From contig NZ_CP117430.1 in NCBI RefSeq assembly GCF_030687395.1, positions 5,642,001 through 5,706,000 of the forward strand: a stretch of DNA of 64,000 nt, in the 5' to 3' direction. The notes under the pieces were generated by a model that had not been told where the DNA came from, searched no databases, and saw nothing but the letters and a program-made list of their open reading frames with translations. Shown piece after piece: positions 54,202 through 63,131 of the stretch (its first letter is position 1; every line of letters starts with the position of its first letter). Origin of the DNA: Pseudomonas wuhanensis (GTDB lineage Bacteria; Pseudomonadota; Gammaproteobacteria; Pseudomonadales; Pseudomonadaceae). The position numbers and the translations under genes were made by a program.

Positions 54202-56409
54202 TCACTTGCCGTGATTGAGACGCCGCAGGTTGCCCAGCACCGACTCCAGCGCCCGGTCGAACAGCAAGGTGTCGTCCAGCTTTCGCACCGCGCCACGCCG
54301 GAACTCCAGGGCCAGACCGGTACGGCTGTGCTCCAGCACTTTCATCCCGGTACGGTTGACGAAGATGTATTTGTCGGTGGCTTCAATGATCGCCGCCAGC
54401 TTGCAACGCAGGGTGTTTTCCTCGTCTTCCTGAAACTCGACCCAGCAGCCCGGGCGTAGCTGATCGACCTGAAGCAGAGCGACATCGTCCTCCGGTAAAC
54501 GCACCGATGCCGTTTCGACCGGACCTTCGTCAGCGGTGCGAAGCACGATTTGCTGCTGCACTTCGACCATCATCGGTGCGTCAACAGCCGTGCTTTTCTG
54601 GCCCGGGCGTTCGAACAACTGAAGGTGCAAAACTTCCAGCTCGCTGAAAAACTCGCCGGTGGCGAACGGGTCGAATGCCGAGCTGTTCAAGCCATCGCGC
54701 AACGACTTGAGCAACCCCGGCACCAGCGACAACAAGCGCAGGCTCGCATCGGGTTCGTCATGGCGCTGCACGCTCCAGATCAATTGCGCCATGGTCTGCA
54801 CATCGGCATGCCATTCGGCGGACTGATCACCGCGCTTGAGGCAGGTCAGCAACAACACTTTGCTCCAGGCTTCCTGGACAAACGCCACCACGCTGTGCGG
54901 CAACACCTTGCCCACCAACGCCTGGTTCAGCGCCTGCTCAACGCGCTGACGCGCCAGTTCGGTCCTGGCGCGGCCCTCCTCGGCGTCACGGGTGCGCTGC
55001 TCGAGTAATTCGCTGCGACGGCGCTCATCACTGGTGAAGGTGAGAAAATCCGCCAGCAATTCGGAAAAGATCGCCGGATCATCGACAAAGTCGTTCAACA
55101 AGCGCTGCACTACTTGCTCGATGCGCAGGTACAGGCTGTCGCGCTCATGGTCATCGCACTCGCCCCAGCCCATGGCCGCAGCGGCGATTTCGTTGAGCAA
55201 ACGCCGAGCGGGATGGCTGCTGCGGCTGAAAAAGCTCTTGTCGAGCACCGCGACTTTCAGCATCGGAATCTGCAAACGGCCGATCAGCGCCTTGAGGGAG
55301 TCCGGCAGGTTACGGTCATCGAGGATGCATTCGAAGAGCATGGCGATCAGATTGATCACGTCTTCGTCGGCCACCCCCACCACGCGCGACTTGCCGCTTT
55401 TGACGCTGACCCGGGTCAGCAGTTGTTCGAGCTGGTTACGCAGATCGAAGTCGTCCTGAACCGCCAGCGCCGGTACGTATTGCTGCAAGTGCGAGAGCAG
55501 GCGCAGCAGGTCGCGGGTTGAAATGGGCTGGGTCTGGGCACTGACTTCCAGGGTCGGCGCGACGCTGCCACGCACATGGAACAGCAGTTCCTGCAGGGCG
55601 GCGAAGACTTCCTGCACGCCCTCGTCGATCTGCGTATTAGCAGTCCGCACGCCTGTTTCGGCGGAGTCAGCACGAACGCTCGCAGCCGCCCGATCGGTGG
55701 CACGCCGCGCCGGGGCGGGCTTGAGGTCCGGCAGCACGCCGGTGGCGATCAGCAGTTGATTGGCTTCGGCGTAGAGCTGATCAGCATTGCTGAGCACATA
55801 GCGTTCGAACAACTTGAGGATGATCAGCTTGACCTTGATCTCCATGCCCAGGTTGCGCCCGGCCTGCAAGAAATACTCGCAGAGCAGCGTCGGCCCCAGG
55901 GGGTTGTGCTGTTCGACCAGCGTCTTGCTCAGCAGTGTGCTGAGTCGAGCGGTGAGCTGGTCGAGGGCGAAACCGTCACGGTTCAACACTTTGCCGACCA
56001 TGGCCTCCACCGCCACATTGCGCTCCATGTCGTCATCGGGCATCGACGCCGAGGCATCGAAAGCCAATGCCCGGGGCAAGGCAGCGTGAGAAATATCGTA
56101 CCGCGCGAGGCTGACGAAGGCCTCGAAGTATTGATCGAGAAATCCGCGTTCGATGCTTTTGCGCTTGAGGCGCAAATCGCGCATGGCCTCGAAGAAGATG
56201 TTTTGCTCGACATTATTTCGGGCCCGGTCGGCCATTTCGAACAGGGTGTCGTCGGCGTTATCGAACAGTTCCTGCAAACCTTGCTTGAGCTGTTGAGCGG
56301 CCTTGTCGCGAACCTGAAGCAGAATCACGGGCAGGCGGGCGAGCGGCGAGTGAGTCGCCTGGTCGGTAGCGGCCTTGTGCAAAGGCACTACATTCCCGTC
56401 GTTGTGCAT
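54202..56409 (-). CDS. DUF1631 domain protein
   Basis: 735 residues from the ATG at 56409, chosen because AGGAGG lies just upstream; an in-frame ATG at 56454 has no such site. Largely alpha-helical. Recognisable stretches are MRDLRLKRKSIERGFLDQYFEAF, LLCEYFLQAGRNLGMEIKVKLIILKLFERYV, ALIGRLQIPMLKVAVLDKSFF and a C-terminal beta domain (LRPGCWVEFQEDEENTLRCKLAAIIEATDKYIFVNRTGMKV) resembling a PilZ-like module. It probably corresponds to PA4523, next to ampD. Sometimes misannotated as thymidine phosphorylase. Function unknown; a cyclic-di-GMP link is only suggested by the C-terminal domain. Confidence 0.8.
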   Translation of the reverse strand: MHNDGNVVPLHKAATDQATHSPLARLPVILLQVRDKAAQQLKQGLQELFDNADDTLFEMADRARNNVEQNIFFEAMRDLRLKRKSIERGFLDQYFEAFVSLARYDISHAALPRALAFDASASMPDDDMERNVAVEAMVGKVLNRDGFALDQLTARLSTLLSKTLVEQHNPLGPTLLCEYFLQAGRNLGMEIKVKLIILKLFERYVLSNADQLYAEANQLLIATGVLPDLKPAPARRATDRAAASVRADSAETGVRTANTQIDEGVQEVFAALQELLFHVRGSVAPTLEVSAQTQPISTRDLLRLLSHLQQYVPALAVQDDFDLRNQLEQLLTRVSVKSGKSRVVGVADEDVINLIAMLFECILDDRNLPDSLKALIGRLQIPMLKVAVLDKSFFSRSSHPARRLLNEIAAAAMGWGECDDHERDSLYLRIEQVVQRLLNDFVDDPAIFSELLADFLTFTSDERRRSELLEQRTRDAEEGRARTELARQRVEQALNQALVGKVLPHSVVAFVQEAWSKVLLLTCLKRGDQSAEWHADVQTMAQLIWSVQRHDEPDASLRLLSLVPGLLKSLRDGLNSSAFDPFATGEFFSELEVLHLQLFERPGQKSTAVDAPMMVEVQQQIVLRTADEGPVETASVRLPEDDVALLQVDQLRPGCWVEFQEDEENTLRCKLAAIIEATDKYIFVNRTGMKVLEHSRTGLALEFRRGAVRKLDDTLLFDRALESVLGNLRRLNHGK

Positions 56410-56675
56410 CCAAGCCTCCTGAAACGGTGATTCTTCGGTTAACGTCAAAGCCATGACGTCAAATGCAAGGCGGATTATCGACAAAAGACCTTCCTTGTGC
56501 CAGCAGACTCTGCGCTTCACCAAGGAATAGACGTTTATGAGGGCTCCTTGCTTAGCGCCGAGTCTCGTGCGAATCGACCAAATGCAGGTTGACGGGTAAC
56601 CCGATGACCGTTGATGCCTTGGGTTGCCTCGCAGCATGGCCCTATAATCGGGCCACTTTGTTTGTGGAGCCCGTT

Positions 56676-57524
56676 ATGCCGAATCTACGTCTCGCCGATT
56701 TGACCGCCGAAATCGAAGCCAACGTGCGCCGTGCGTTGCTCGAGGACATCGGCAGCGGCGACATCACCGCGCAACTGATCCCGGCCGAACGCCTGGCCAA
56801 AGCCACCATCATCACCCGCGATGCGGCTGTCATTGCTGGCACCGCGTGGGTGGATGCCGTGTTTCGGCAGCTGGATCCGCGGGTTGCGGTGCACTGGCAG
56901 GTAGCCGACGGCGAACGGGTGAAACCCAATCAGGTGCTATTCCATCTCGAAGGCCCGGCGCGCTCGCTGCTGACGGGTGAGCGCAGTGCGCTTAATTTCC
57001 TGCAATTGCTGTCTGGCGTGGCCACTCGCGCGCAGTACCTAGCCGATTTCGTCGCCGAGACCCAGGTGAAGTTGCTCGACACCCGCAAAACCCTGCCGGG
57101 GCTGCGCCTGGCTCAGAAATACGCCGTGACCTGCGGCGGTTGCCATAACCACCGCATCGGCCTGTATGACGCCTTCCTGATCAAGGAAAACCATATCGCC
57201 GCCTGCGGTGGCATTCCTGAAGCCATCAACGCCGCGCACAAGATCGCCCCGGGCAAACCGGTGGAGATCGAAGTGGAAAACCTGGCAGAGCTGAAGGAAG
57301 CACTGGCGGCGGGCGCCGACATCATCATGCTCGATGAACTGAGCCTGGATGACATGCGCGAAGCCGTGCGCTTGAACGCCGGCAAGGCAAAACTGGAGGC
57401 CAGCGGCGGCATCAACGAAAGTACGTTGCTGCCAATTGCCGAAACCGGGGTGGATTATATTTCGATTGGTGCGATGACCAAGGATGTGAAGGCTGTGGAC
57501 CTGTCGATGCGACTGAGTCTCTGA
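56676..57524 (+). CDS. nadC: Nicotinate-nucleotide pyrophosphorylase (carboxylating)
   Basis: 282 residues. Quinolinate phosphoribosyltransferase motifs: [68 protein letters not shown] and [20 protein letters not shown]. It converts quinolinate and PRPP to nicotinate mononucleotide in de novo NAD synthesis. The start at 56676 follows GTGGAGC. It is divergent from the DUF1631 gene. Confidence 0.95.
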   Translation: MPNLRLADLTAEIEANVRRALLEDIGSGDITAQLIPAERLAKATIITRDAAVIAGTAWVDAVFRQLDPRVAVHWQVADGERVKPNQVLFHLEGPARSLLTGERSALNFLQLLSGVATRAQYLADFVAETQVKLLDTRKTLPGLRLAQKYAVTCGGCHNHRIGLYDAFLIKENHIAACGGIPEAINAAHKIAPGKPVEIEVENLAELKEALAAGADIIMLDELSLDDMREAVRLNAGKAKLEASGGINESTLLPIAETGVDYISIGAMTKDVKAVDLSMRLSL

Positions 57525-57540
57525 TCACGCCTTTGATAAT

Positions 57541-57576
57541 AAAAAATGCCAGCCTGATGAAGGCTGGCATTTTTTT
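57541..57576. terminator. Bidirectional terminator between nadC and the DUF6388-like gene
   Basis: AAAAAATGCCAGCC / GGCTGGCATTTTTTT with a 6-nt loop serves both convergent genes. The minus-strand gene's stop codon lies at its edge. Confidence 0.92.
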
Positions 57577-57880
57577 AGACCACCAGATTATTCATCTCGC
57601 AGTACTCTTCCCACTCGACGCCCAATACCTCGGCCGCCTCCTTGTGCAGCGCCAGGCGCGCGGCCTCGAACTCTTCCGGGGTTGTGGTGTATTTGAGCGT
57701 CAGCTCCCACGGCTGCAAGCCCTGAGCTTCCGCCTCATCCTCGAACGCCCACTGGATCTGGTCTTTCTGATCGTCGGCGGGCAAGTCCTTGATCTCTTCC
57801 AGCAACTGGGGCGCGTCCAGCACGTACTTTTTCAGGGCTTCTTCGTGTCTGGCTTCTTGGGTCAATTCTTTAACGGTCAT
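57575..57880 (-). CDS. DUF6388-like small protein
   Basis: 101 residues, acidic and helical: MTVKELTQEARHEEALKKYVLDAPQLLEEIKDLPADD, then PWELTLKYTTTPEEFEAARLALHKEAAEVLGVEWEEYCEMNNL. It resembles a small family common in Pseudomonas that I recall as DUF6388. No catalytic motif or signal peptide. Monocistronic and convergent with nadC. Function unknown. Confidence 0.65.
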   Translation of the reverse strand: MTVKELTQEARHEEALKKYVLDAPQLLEEIKDLPADDQKDQIQWAFEDEAEAQGLQPWELTLKYTTTPEEFEAARLALHKEAAEVLGVEWEEYCEMNNLVV

Positions 57881-58183
57881 GGCGTTCTCGCTGATCTGAG
57901 GAATGGAAGATGGATCTGGATCATCAAGGATCTCTCTGACGCAGAAAAACCGTTTGAAGCCCGGTTTGTCTGGCCTTCAGAACCATTCGGGATCATCTGA
58001 AAACTGCTGGGTGATGCTCATGCAGACAACGAATATAGGACGTTTTGCCGATGATTTACACGGGTCTTTACATCTATCCCATAAAAAACCACACGCACAA
58101 GGTGCAGGTGGCTTAGGGAACATAAGTCAAAACCCCAAGTCATAGCGATGTGCCATATCAGCACTTCACAAGGAACCCCAGTG
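57881..58183. other. Intergenic region between the DUF6388-like gene and the poly-serine protein
   Basis: 303 bp in which no gene, REP or strong hairpin was found. It should contain two divergent promoters. A 39-bp AT-rich tract (TTACACGGGTCTTTACATC...) is near 58055. The ribosome binding site AAGGAACC is at 58170. Confidence 0.45.
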
Positions 58184-58729
58184 ATGCGCAGTTTTTCGAA
58201 GCTTTTGTCTGCCCAGCTTGCGACCGCTACCCTGCTGCTCGGCAGCCTGACATTGGCCAGCGCGGCTCAAGCGGCTGTCGAAGTCACCTCTGACCCTGCG
58301 TTGTACTCCGACAAAATCTCCGCCCTCCACAATTCATTCGGCAAGGACACGCTCGTCAGAACCAGCGTCAGCATCGACGATCTGGAAAGCCTGCAAAAAA
58401 CCGTGAAGGCCAATGCCACCGAACTGGAAAGCCAGAAACGCACCCTTAGCGAGCAGGCCCGTCAGATCGAAGAACTCAATCGCAATAGCGGTTCCAGCTC
58501 AAGCTCCAGCAGCAAGGAGATTGAGGATCTCAAGCGCACGGTCAATGAGCAGGAGCGCGATCTGAACAACCTTGGCAAGCAAATGGAAGAGCTAAAGCGC
58601 AACAGCGGCTCCAGCTCAAGCTCGAGCAACAGCGAAATTTCCAGTCTCAAACGGGAGATCAGCGATCAGGATCGCGCGATGGATCAGCTCAAGCGCACCG
58701 TCGAGGATCTGAGCAGAAAGGTGAAATGA
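58184..58729 (+). CDS. Exported coiled-coil protein with poly-serine linkers
   Basis: 181 residues from the ATG at 58184 (the adjacent GTG is possible). The signal peptide (SAQLATATLLLGSLTLASAAQAA) is followed by a short N-terminal region (about 30-60) and three coiled-coil segments (about 60-95, 106-138 and 150-181) separated by two near-identical linkers of Gly-Ser7 and Gly-Ser6 types (NSGSSSSSS...). Segments 2 and 3 look like an internal duplication (EIEDLKRTVNEQERDLNNL / EISSLKREISDQDRAMDQL). No lipobox and no LysM or OmpA domain. It might be a periplasmic spacer or an oligomerising protein. I do not recognise the family. It is adjacent to tRNA-Thr. Confidence 0.65.
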   Translation: MRSFSKLLSAQLATATLLLGSLTLASAAQAAVEVTSDPALYSDKISALHNSFGKDTLVRTSVSIDDLESLQKTVKANATELESQKRTLSEQARQIEELNRNSGSSSSSSSKEIEDLKRTVNEQERDLNNLGKQMEELKRNSGSSSSSSNSEISSLKREISDQDRAMDQLKRTVEDLSRKVK

Positions 58730-58737
58730 AGAAGAGA

Positions 58738-58813
58738 TGGTGCCCGAGACAGGAATCGAACCTGCGACCTTCGCGTTACGAGTGCGCTGCTCTACCGGCT
58801 GAGCTACACGGGC
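58738..58813 (-). tRNA. tRNA-Thr (anticodon CGT)
   Basis: 76 nt including an encoded CCA. The acceptor stem starts GCCCGTG, the D-arm is GCTC..GAGC, the anticodon loop CTCGTAA gives CGT (Thr, ACG codons), and the T-arm is GCAGGTTCGATTCCTGT. The acceptor stem has one mismatch at the sixth pair, otherwise canonical. Confidence 0.93.
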
Positions 58814-58822
58814 TGTGGGCTA

Positions 58823-58851
58823 AACCTAGCACTGGCTTCGGGGTCCGGCAA
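58823..58851 (-). promoter_or_regulatory. tRNA-Thr promoter
   Basis: On the minus strand TTGCCG, 17 bp, TAGGTT, ending 9 bp upstream of the mature tRNA 5' end. Confidence 0.65.
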
Positions 58852-58891
58852 CTTGTGACGAGGGAGCTTATTCAGATATTTTTCTGCGCAC

Positions 58892-58930
58892 AAAAAAATG
58901 CCCCGCCGTTTTCACGGCGGGGCATTTTTT
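58892..58930 (-). terminator. Intrinsic terminator of pnp
   Basis: ATGCCCCGCCGT / ACGGCGGGGCAT, 12-bp stem, 4-nt loop, with A/T runs on both sides, 30 bp after the pnp stop on the minus strand. Confidence 0.93.
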
Positions 58931-58961
58931 ATAACGTTGAAGCGGTCAGGCGCGGGGGTGA

Positions 58962-61067
58962 TTAAACGCCCGAAGCCTTGGCTGCTGCTACGTCTTTGAT
59001 GGACAGCTTGATACGGCCGCGGTTGTCCACGTCCAGTACCAGTACTTCCACTTCCTGGCCTTCTTTCAGGATGTCGGTCACTTTCTCAACGCGAGCATCG
59101 CTCAGCATCGAGATGTGAACCAGACCGTCCTTGCCCGGCAGGATGTTGACGAATGCGCCGAAGTCGACGATGCGCTCAACTTTACCAACGTAGATCTTGC
59201 CGATTTCAGCTTCAGCGGTGATGCCCAGAACGCGCTGACGTGCCGCTTCAGCCGCTTCCTTGGTTTCGCCGAAGATCTTGATCGAACCGTCGTCTTCGAT
59301 GTCGATCGAAGCCTTGGTTTCTTCACAGATCGCACGAATGGTCGCGCCGCCTTTACCGATGACATCACGGATTTTGTCGGTGTCGATTTTCATCGCGATC
59401 ATGGTCGGAGCGTTTTCCGACAGCTCGGTACGCGACTGGCCAATGATCTGGTTCATCTGACCGAGGATATTCAGGCGCGCTTCCAGGGCTTGGCCCAAAG
59501 CGATTTCCATGATTTCTTCGGTGATGCCCTTGATCTTGATGTCCATCTGCAGCGCGGTAACACCTTTGGCGGTACCGGCTACTTTGAAGTCCATGTCGCC
59601 GAGGTGATCTTCGTCGCCCAGGATGTCGGTCAGGACGGCGAATTTCTCGCCTTCTTTAACCAGACCCATGGCGATACCGGCAACCGGTGCCTTCATCGGA
59701 ACACCGGCATCCATCAGAGCCAGGGAAGCGCCGCAGACCGAAGCCATGGAGCTCGAACCGTTGGACTCGGTGATTTCCGACACCACACGAATGGTGTACG
59801 GGAACACGTCGGCAGCAGGCAGCATGGCCTGAACCGAACGACGGGCCAGACGGCCGTGACCGATTTCGCGACGACCAGCGCCACCCATGCGGCCACACTC
59901 ACCTACCGAGAACGGAGGGAAGTTGTAGTGCAGCATGAACGGGTCTTTTTTCTCGCCTTCCAGGGTGTCCAGCAGCTGTGCGTCACGGGCGGTACCCAGA
60001 GTCGCGACTACCAGGGCCTGGGTTTCGCCACGGGTGAACAGTGCCGAACCGTGGGTCTTCGGCAGAACACCAACTTCGATGTTCAGCGGACGTACGGTCT
60101 TGGTGTCGCGACCGTCGATACGTGGCTTGCCGTTAACGATATTTTCGCGAACGGTGCGGTATTCGATTTCACCGAAAGCCGCTTTGACTTCAGCGGAAGT
60201 CGGCTGACCTTCTTCACCGGACAGGTTGGCAACCACCTGGTCTTTCAGCTCGCCCAGACGTGCATAACGGTCGGCTTTGACGGTGATGGTGTAAGCCTGG
60301 GAGATCGCTTCGCCGAACTCGGCACGGATAGCGCCCAGCAGTGCGGTGGCTTCTGGCTGAGGAGCCCAGGTCCAGGTTGGCTTGGCAGCTTCGGCGGCCA
60401 GTTCCTTGACGGCGTTGATCACCACCTGGAACTCGTCGTGAGCAAACAGTACAGCGCCCAGCATCTGGTCTTCGGTCAGCTCTTTGGCTTCCGATTCAAC
60501 CATCAACACAGCTTCCGAAGTACCGGCAACGACCATGTCCAGGCTCGAAGCTTTCAGTTGTTCGTAAGTCGGGTTCAGCAGGTAGCCGGTGCTTTCATGG
60601 AACGCAACGCGGGCAGCGCCGATCGGGCCATCGAAAGGAATGCCGGAGATGGCCAGGGCAGCCGAGGTACCGATCATCGCAGCGATGTCCGGATCGGTCT
60701 TCTTGCTAGTGGAAACGACGGTGCAGACAACCTGCACTTCGTTCATGAAGCCTTCTGGGAACAGTGGACGGATCGGACGGTCGATCAGTCGGGAAGTCAA
60801 GGTTTCTTTCTCGGAAGGACGGCCTTCACGCTTGAAGAAACCGCCAGGGATCTTACCGGCAGCGTAAGTCTTTTCCTGGTAGTGAACGGACAGAGGGAAG
60901 AAGCCCTTGCCTGGATCGGCTTGTTTGGCACCAACGACGGTCACCAATACGCTGACGTCGTCGTCAACGGTGACCAATACTGCGCCGGAGGCCTGACGGG
61001 CGATACGGCCAGTCTCGAGGGTAACGGTCGACTGACCGAACTGGAATTTTTTGATTACCGGGTTCAC
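58962..61067 (-). CDS. pnp: Polynucleotide phosphorylase
   Basis: 701 residues from the GTG at 61067. Two RNase PH domains (about 1-210 and 310-545, with [28 protein letters not shown] and [20 protein letters not shown]), then a KH domain ([25 protein letters not shown]) and an S1 domain ([28 protein letters not shown]). A phosphorolytic 3'-5' exonuclease of the degradosome. It follows rpsO by 195 bp. Confidence 0.96.
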   Translation of the reverse strand: MNPVIKKFQFGQSTVTLETGRIARQASGAVLVTVDDDVSVLVTVVGAKQADPGKGFFPLSVHYQEKTYAAGKIPGGFFKREGRPSEKETLTSRLIDRPIRPLFPEGFMNEVQVVCTVVSTSKKTDPDIAAMIGTSAALAISGIPFDGPIGAARVAFHESTGYLLNPTYEQLKASSLDMVVAGTSEAVLMVESEAKELTEDQMLGAVLFAHDEFQVVINAVKELAAEAAKPTWTWAPQPEATALLGAIRAEFGEAISQAYTITVKADRYARLGELKDQVVANLSGEEGQPTSAEVKAAFGEIEYRTVRENIVNGKPRIDGRDTKTVRPLNIEVGVLPKTHGSALFTRGETQALVVATLGTARDAQLLDTLEGEKKDPFMLHYNFPPFSVGECGRMGGAGRREIGHGRLARRSVQAMLPAADVFPYTIRVVSEITESNGSSSMASVCGASLALMDAGVPMKAPVAGIAMGLVKEGEKFAVLTDILGDEDHLGDMDFKVAGTAKGVTALQMDIKIKGITEEIMEIALGQALEARLNILGQMNQIIGQSRTELSENAPTMIAMKIDTDKIRDVIGKGGATIRAICEETKASIDIEDDGSIKIFGETKEAAEAARQRVLGITAEAEIGKIYVGKVERIVDFGAFVNILPGKDGLVHISMLSDARVEKVTDILKEGQEVEVLVLDVDNRGRIKLSIKDVAAAKASGV

Positions 61068-61262
61068 GGTGTCCTACCTTCTTTTGTGGCTCTTGGGGAA
61101 CTTGTCTTCTTGCGAAATTCTTGGGCAATGTCGGGAATCGGCCCAACGCCTGTCCAGGGTAAAACGTATACCCAGATAAAACTTGAGGCTGGGAGCCTGC
61201 CATGCGCCAGCGGGAAACCCACTGACGCACGACAGACAACCAACCTCTAGCGCAATCGCTTA

Positions 61263-61532
61263 TTAGCGACGCAGACCCAGGCGAGCGATCAGAGCGCTGT
61301 AACGGCTCACGTCCTTGCCTTTCAGGTAGTCCAGCAGCTTACGACGCTGGTTAACCATGCGGATCAGACCACGACGGGAGTGGTGGTCTTTACCGTTGGC
61401 CTTGAAGTGACCTTGCAGTTTGTTGATGTTGGCGGTCAGCAGTGCAACTTGCACTTCTGGCGAACCAGTGTCACCAACAGCTTGCTGGTAGTCAGCTACG
61501 ATTTGAGCTTTTTCTTGAACGTCGAGAGCCAT
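61263..61532 (-). CDS. rpsO: 30S ribosomal protein S15
   Basis: 89 residues of the expected length. [41 protein letters not shown] is the S15 signature. It binds the central domain of 16S rRNA. AAAGGAT precedes the ATG. Between it and truB a CTGTTTC/GAAACAG hairpin could be a processing site. Confidence 0.97.
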   Translation of the reverse strand: MALDVQEKAQIVADYQQAVGDTGSPEVQVALLTANINKLQGHFKANGKDHHSRRGLIRMVNQRRKLLDYLKGKDVSRYSALIARLGLRR

Positions 61533-61649
61533 GAGGCAATCCTTTTATCAGGAAACTGTTTCAAAGAAACAGCTTCAACAGGCCAGGGACAAATCCCTGT
61601 ATCTATAAATGAGTAGTGACCGTGCCTGTTAACAGCCACACTCGTCCGG

Positions 61650-62567
61650 TCATTCTGACCGAATCAGTCGACGTGGCGCGATGCGCCCGTCTTCGCTCAC
61701 TTCACCGATACCGATGAAGCGACCGTTGTGATCCTGTACCCGTACCATGCCGAATTTCGGTGCATCCGGGGCGCGTACCGGTTGGCCGTTAAGCCAGTAG
61801 AACGCGCTGTGCTCCGAGAAATGCAACAGTGGCCAGTCCAGCAGGCCGCTGTCCGATGGCATCAGGAAGCGGTCGACCGCTTCGTTGCCGCCTTCGGCGT
61901 GTACCGCTTCAAGCTCTTCCAGAGTGACGGTCTGTGCAAGCGTGAAAGGCCCGGCCTGGGTACGTCGCAATTCAGCGACGTAAGCGCCACAACCGAGTTG
62001 CTCACCTATATCCTCCACCAGGGTGCGGATATAGGTGCCTTTGCTGCAATCCACCGCAAGCCGCGCAGTATCACCCTCAAAGGCCAGTAATTCCAAGCGC
62101 GCAATAGTAACAGAACGCGGTTCGCGCTCCACTACTTCGCCTGCACGGGCCAGCTTGTACAGCGGCTGGCCATCACGCTTGAGCGCCGAGTACATCGGCG
62201 GTATCTGACTGATTTGCCCACGAAATTTCGGCAGCACAGCTTCGATATCGGCGCGACCAACGGTCACCGGGCGTTCCAGCAAAACTTCACCTTCGGCATC
62301 GGCCGTGGTGGTGGTCTTGCCCAGTTGCGCCAGGGTTTCATAACCCTTGTCGGAATCGAGCAGGTATTGCGAGAACTTGGTGGCCTCGCCGAAGCACAAC
62401 GGCAGCACGCCAGTGGCCAGCGGATCGAGACTGCCGGTATGCCCGGCCTTCTCGGCATTGAGCAGCCAGCGGACCTTCTGCAACGCCGCGTTGGAGGTGA
62501 ACCCCAACGGCTTGTCGAGCAGGATGATGCCGCTGACGTTACGACGGATACGTTTGACCTGAGCCAC
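61650..62567 (-). CDS. truB: tRNA pseudouridine(55) synthase TruB
   Basis: 305 residues from the GTG at 62567. Catalytic Asp in [69 protein letters not shown]-terminal PUA-like segment ends with [10 protein letters not shown]. It makes Psi55 in tRNA T-loops. Its start lies 3 bp after the rbfA stop. Confidence 0.96.
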   Translation of the reverse strand: MAQVKRIRRNVSGIILLDKPLGFTSNAALQKVRWLLNAEKAGHTGSLDPLATGVLPLCFGEATKFSQYLLDSDKGYETLAQLGKTTTTADAEGEVLLERPVTVGRADIEAVLPKFRGQISQIPPMYSALKRDGQPLYKLARAGEVVEREPRSVTIARLELLAFEGDTARLAVDCSKGTYIRTLVEDIGEQLGCGAYVAELRRTQAGPFTLAQTVTLEELEAVHAEGGNEAVDRFLMPSDSGLLDWPLLHFSEHSAFYWLNGQPVRAPDAPKFGMVRVQDHNGRFIGIGEVSEDGRIAPRRLIRSE

Positions 62568-62570
62568 CGA

Positions 62571-62972
62571 TTACTCCTTGGCGTCTTCGGGTTCAGCCGC
62601 TACCGGGTGCTGATTGTCTTCAGCCACCGCACGCTCGATCAGGGCCGACAGGTGCGCGCCACGCACGACGCTTTCGTCGTAATGGAAGTGCAACTGCGGA
62701 ACGCTGCGCAACTTCATTTCGCGAGCCAGCTGCATACGCAGGAAACCGGCGGCTGCGTTGAGCACCTTGATGCTTTGCGCGATGTCGTCGCGGCTGTCCT
62801 GGCCCATCACGGTGATGAAGATCTTGGCGTGACCGACGTCACGGCTGACTTCAACAGCGGTAATGGTGACCAGACCGACGCGCGGGTCTTTGACTTCACG
62901 ACGGATCAGCTGTGCCAGCTCACGCTGCATCTGATCGCCGATACGTTGGGTACGGCTGTATTCTTTTGCCAT
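62571..62972 (-). CDS. rbfA: 30S ribosome-binding factor A
   Basis: 133 residues. KH-fold protein with [47 protein letters not shown] and [23 protein letters not shown]. It assists 16S rRNA 5' maturation and cold adaptation. It lies 159 bp downstream of infB across a hairpin. Confidence 0.96.
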   Translation of the reverse strand: MAKEYSRTQRIGDQMQRELAQLIRREVKDPRVGLVTITAVEVSRDVGHAKIFITVMGQDSRDDIAQSIKVLNAAAGFLRMQLAREMKLRSVPQLHFHYDESVVRGAHLSALIERAVAEDNQHPVAAEPEDAKE

Positions 62973-63022
62973 GTCTTGTTACCTGTTACTGCCCCACGGT
63001 GAAACCCGAGGGGTCTGAAAGC

Positions 63023-63062
63023 GGCAAACGCCCGGCCTGACAAAAGCCAGACCGGGCGTTGC
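63023..63062 (-). other. Intercistronic hairpin between infB and rbfA
   Basis: AACGCCCGG and CCGGGCGTT arms with partly paired interior (CTGAC/CCAGA) form a strong stem-loop without a T-run. It could be an RNA-processing or stability element in the operon. Confidence 0.55.
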
Positions 63063-63131
63063 GTTTAGAGTCCGGACGTTGCGCCGCGCATCTGCATGCG
63101 GCGGCTCATCGTGGCCCTTGAAGTGCGCGAG

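Noticed and set aside
57903..58145. An 80-codon plus-strand frame before the poly-serine gene
   Set aside because: Poor codon usage, no Shine-Dalgarno, ends in promoter region; no hydrophobic or domain pattern.
59115..61250. A 711-codon open frame antisense to pnp
   Set aside because: The sense strand encodes a complete PNPase with KH and S1 domains; the antisense product is low-complexity Gly/Phe/Arg-rich and has no ribosome binding site.
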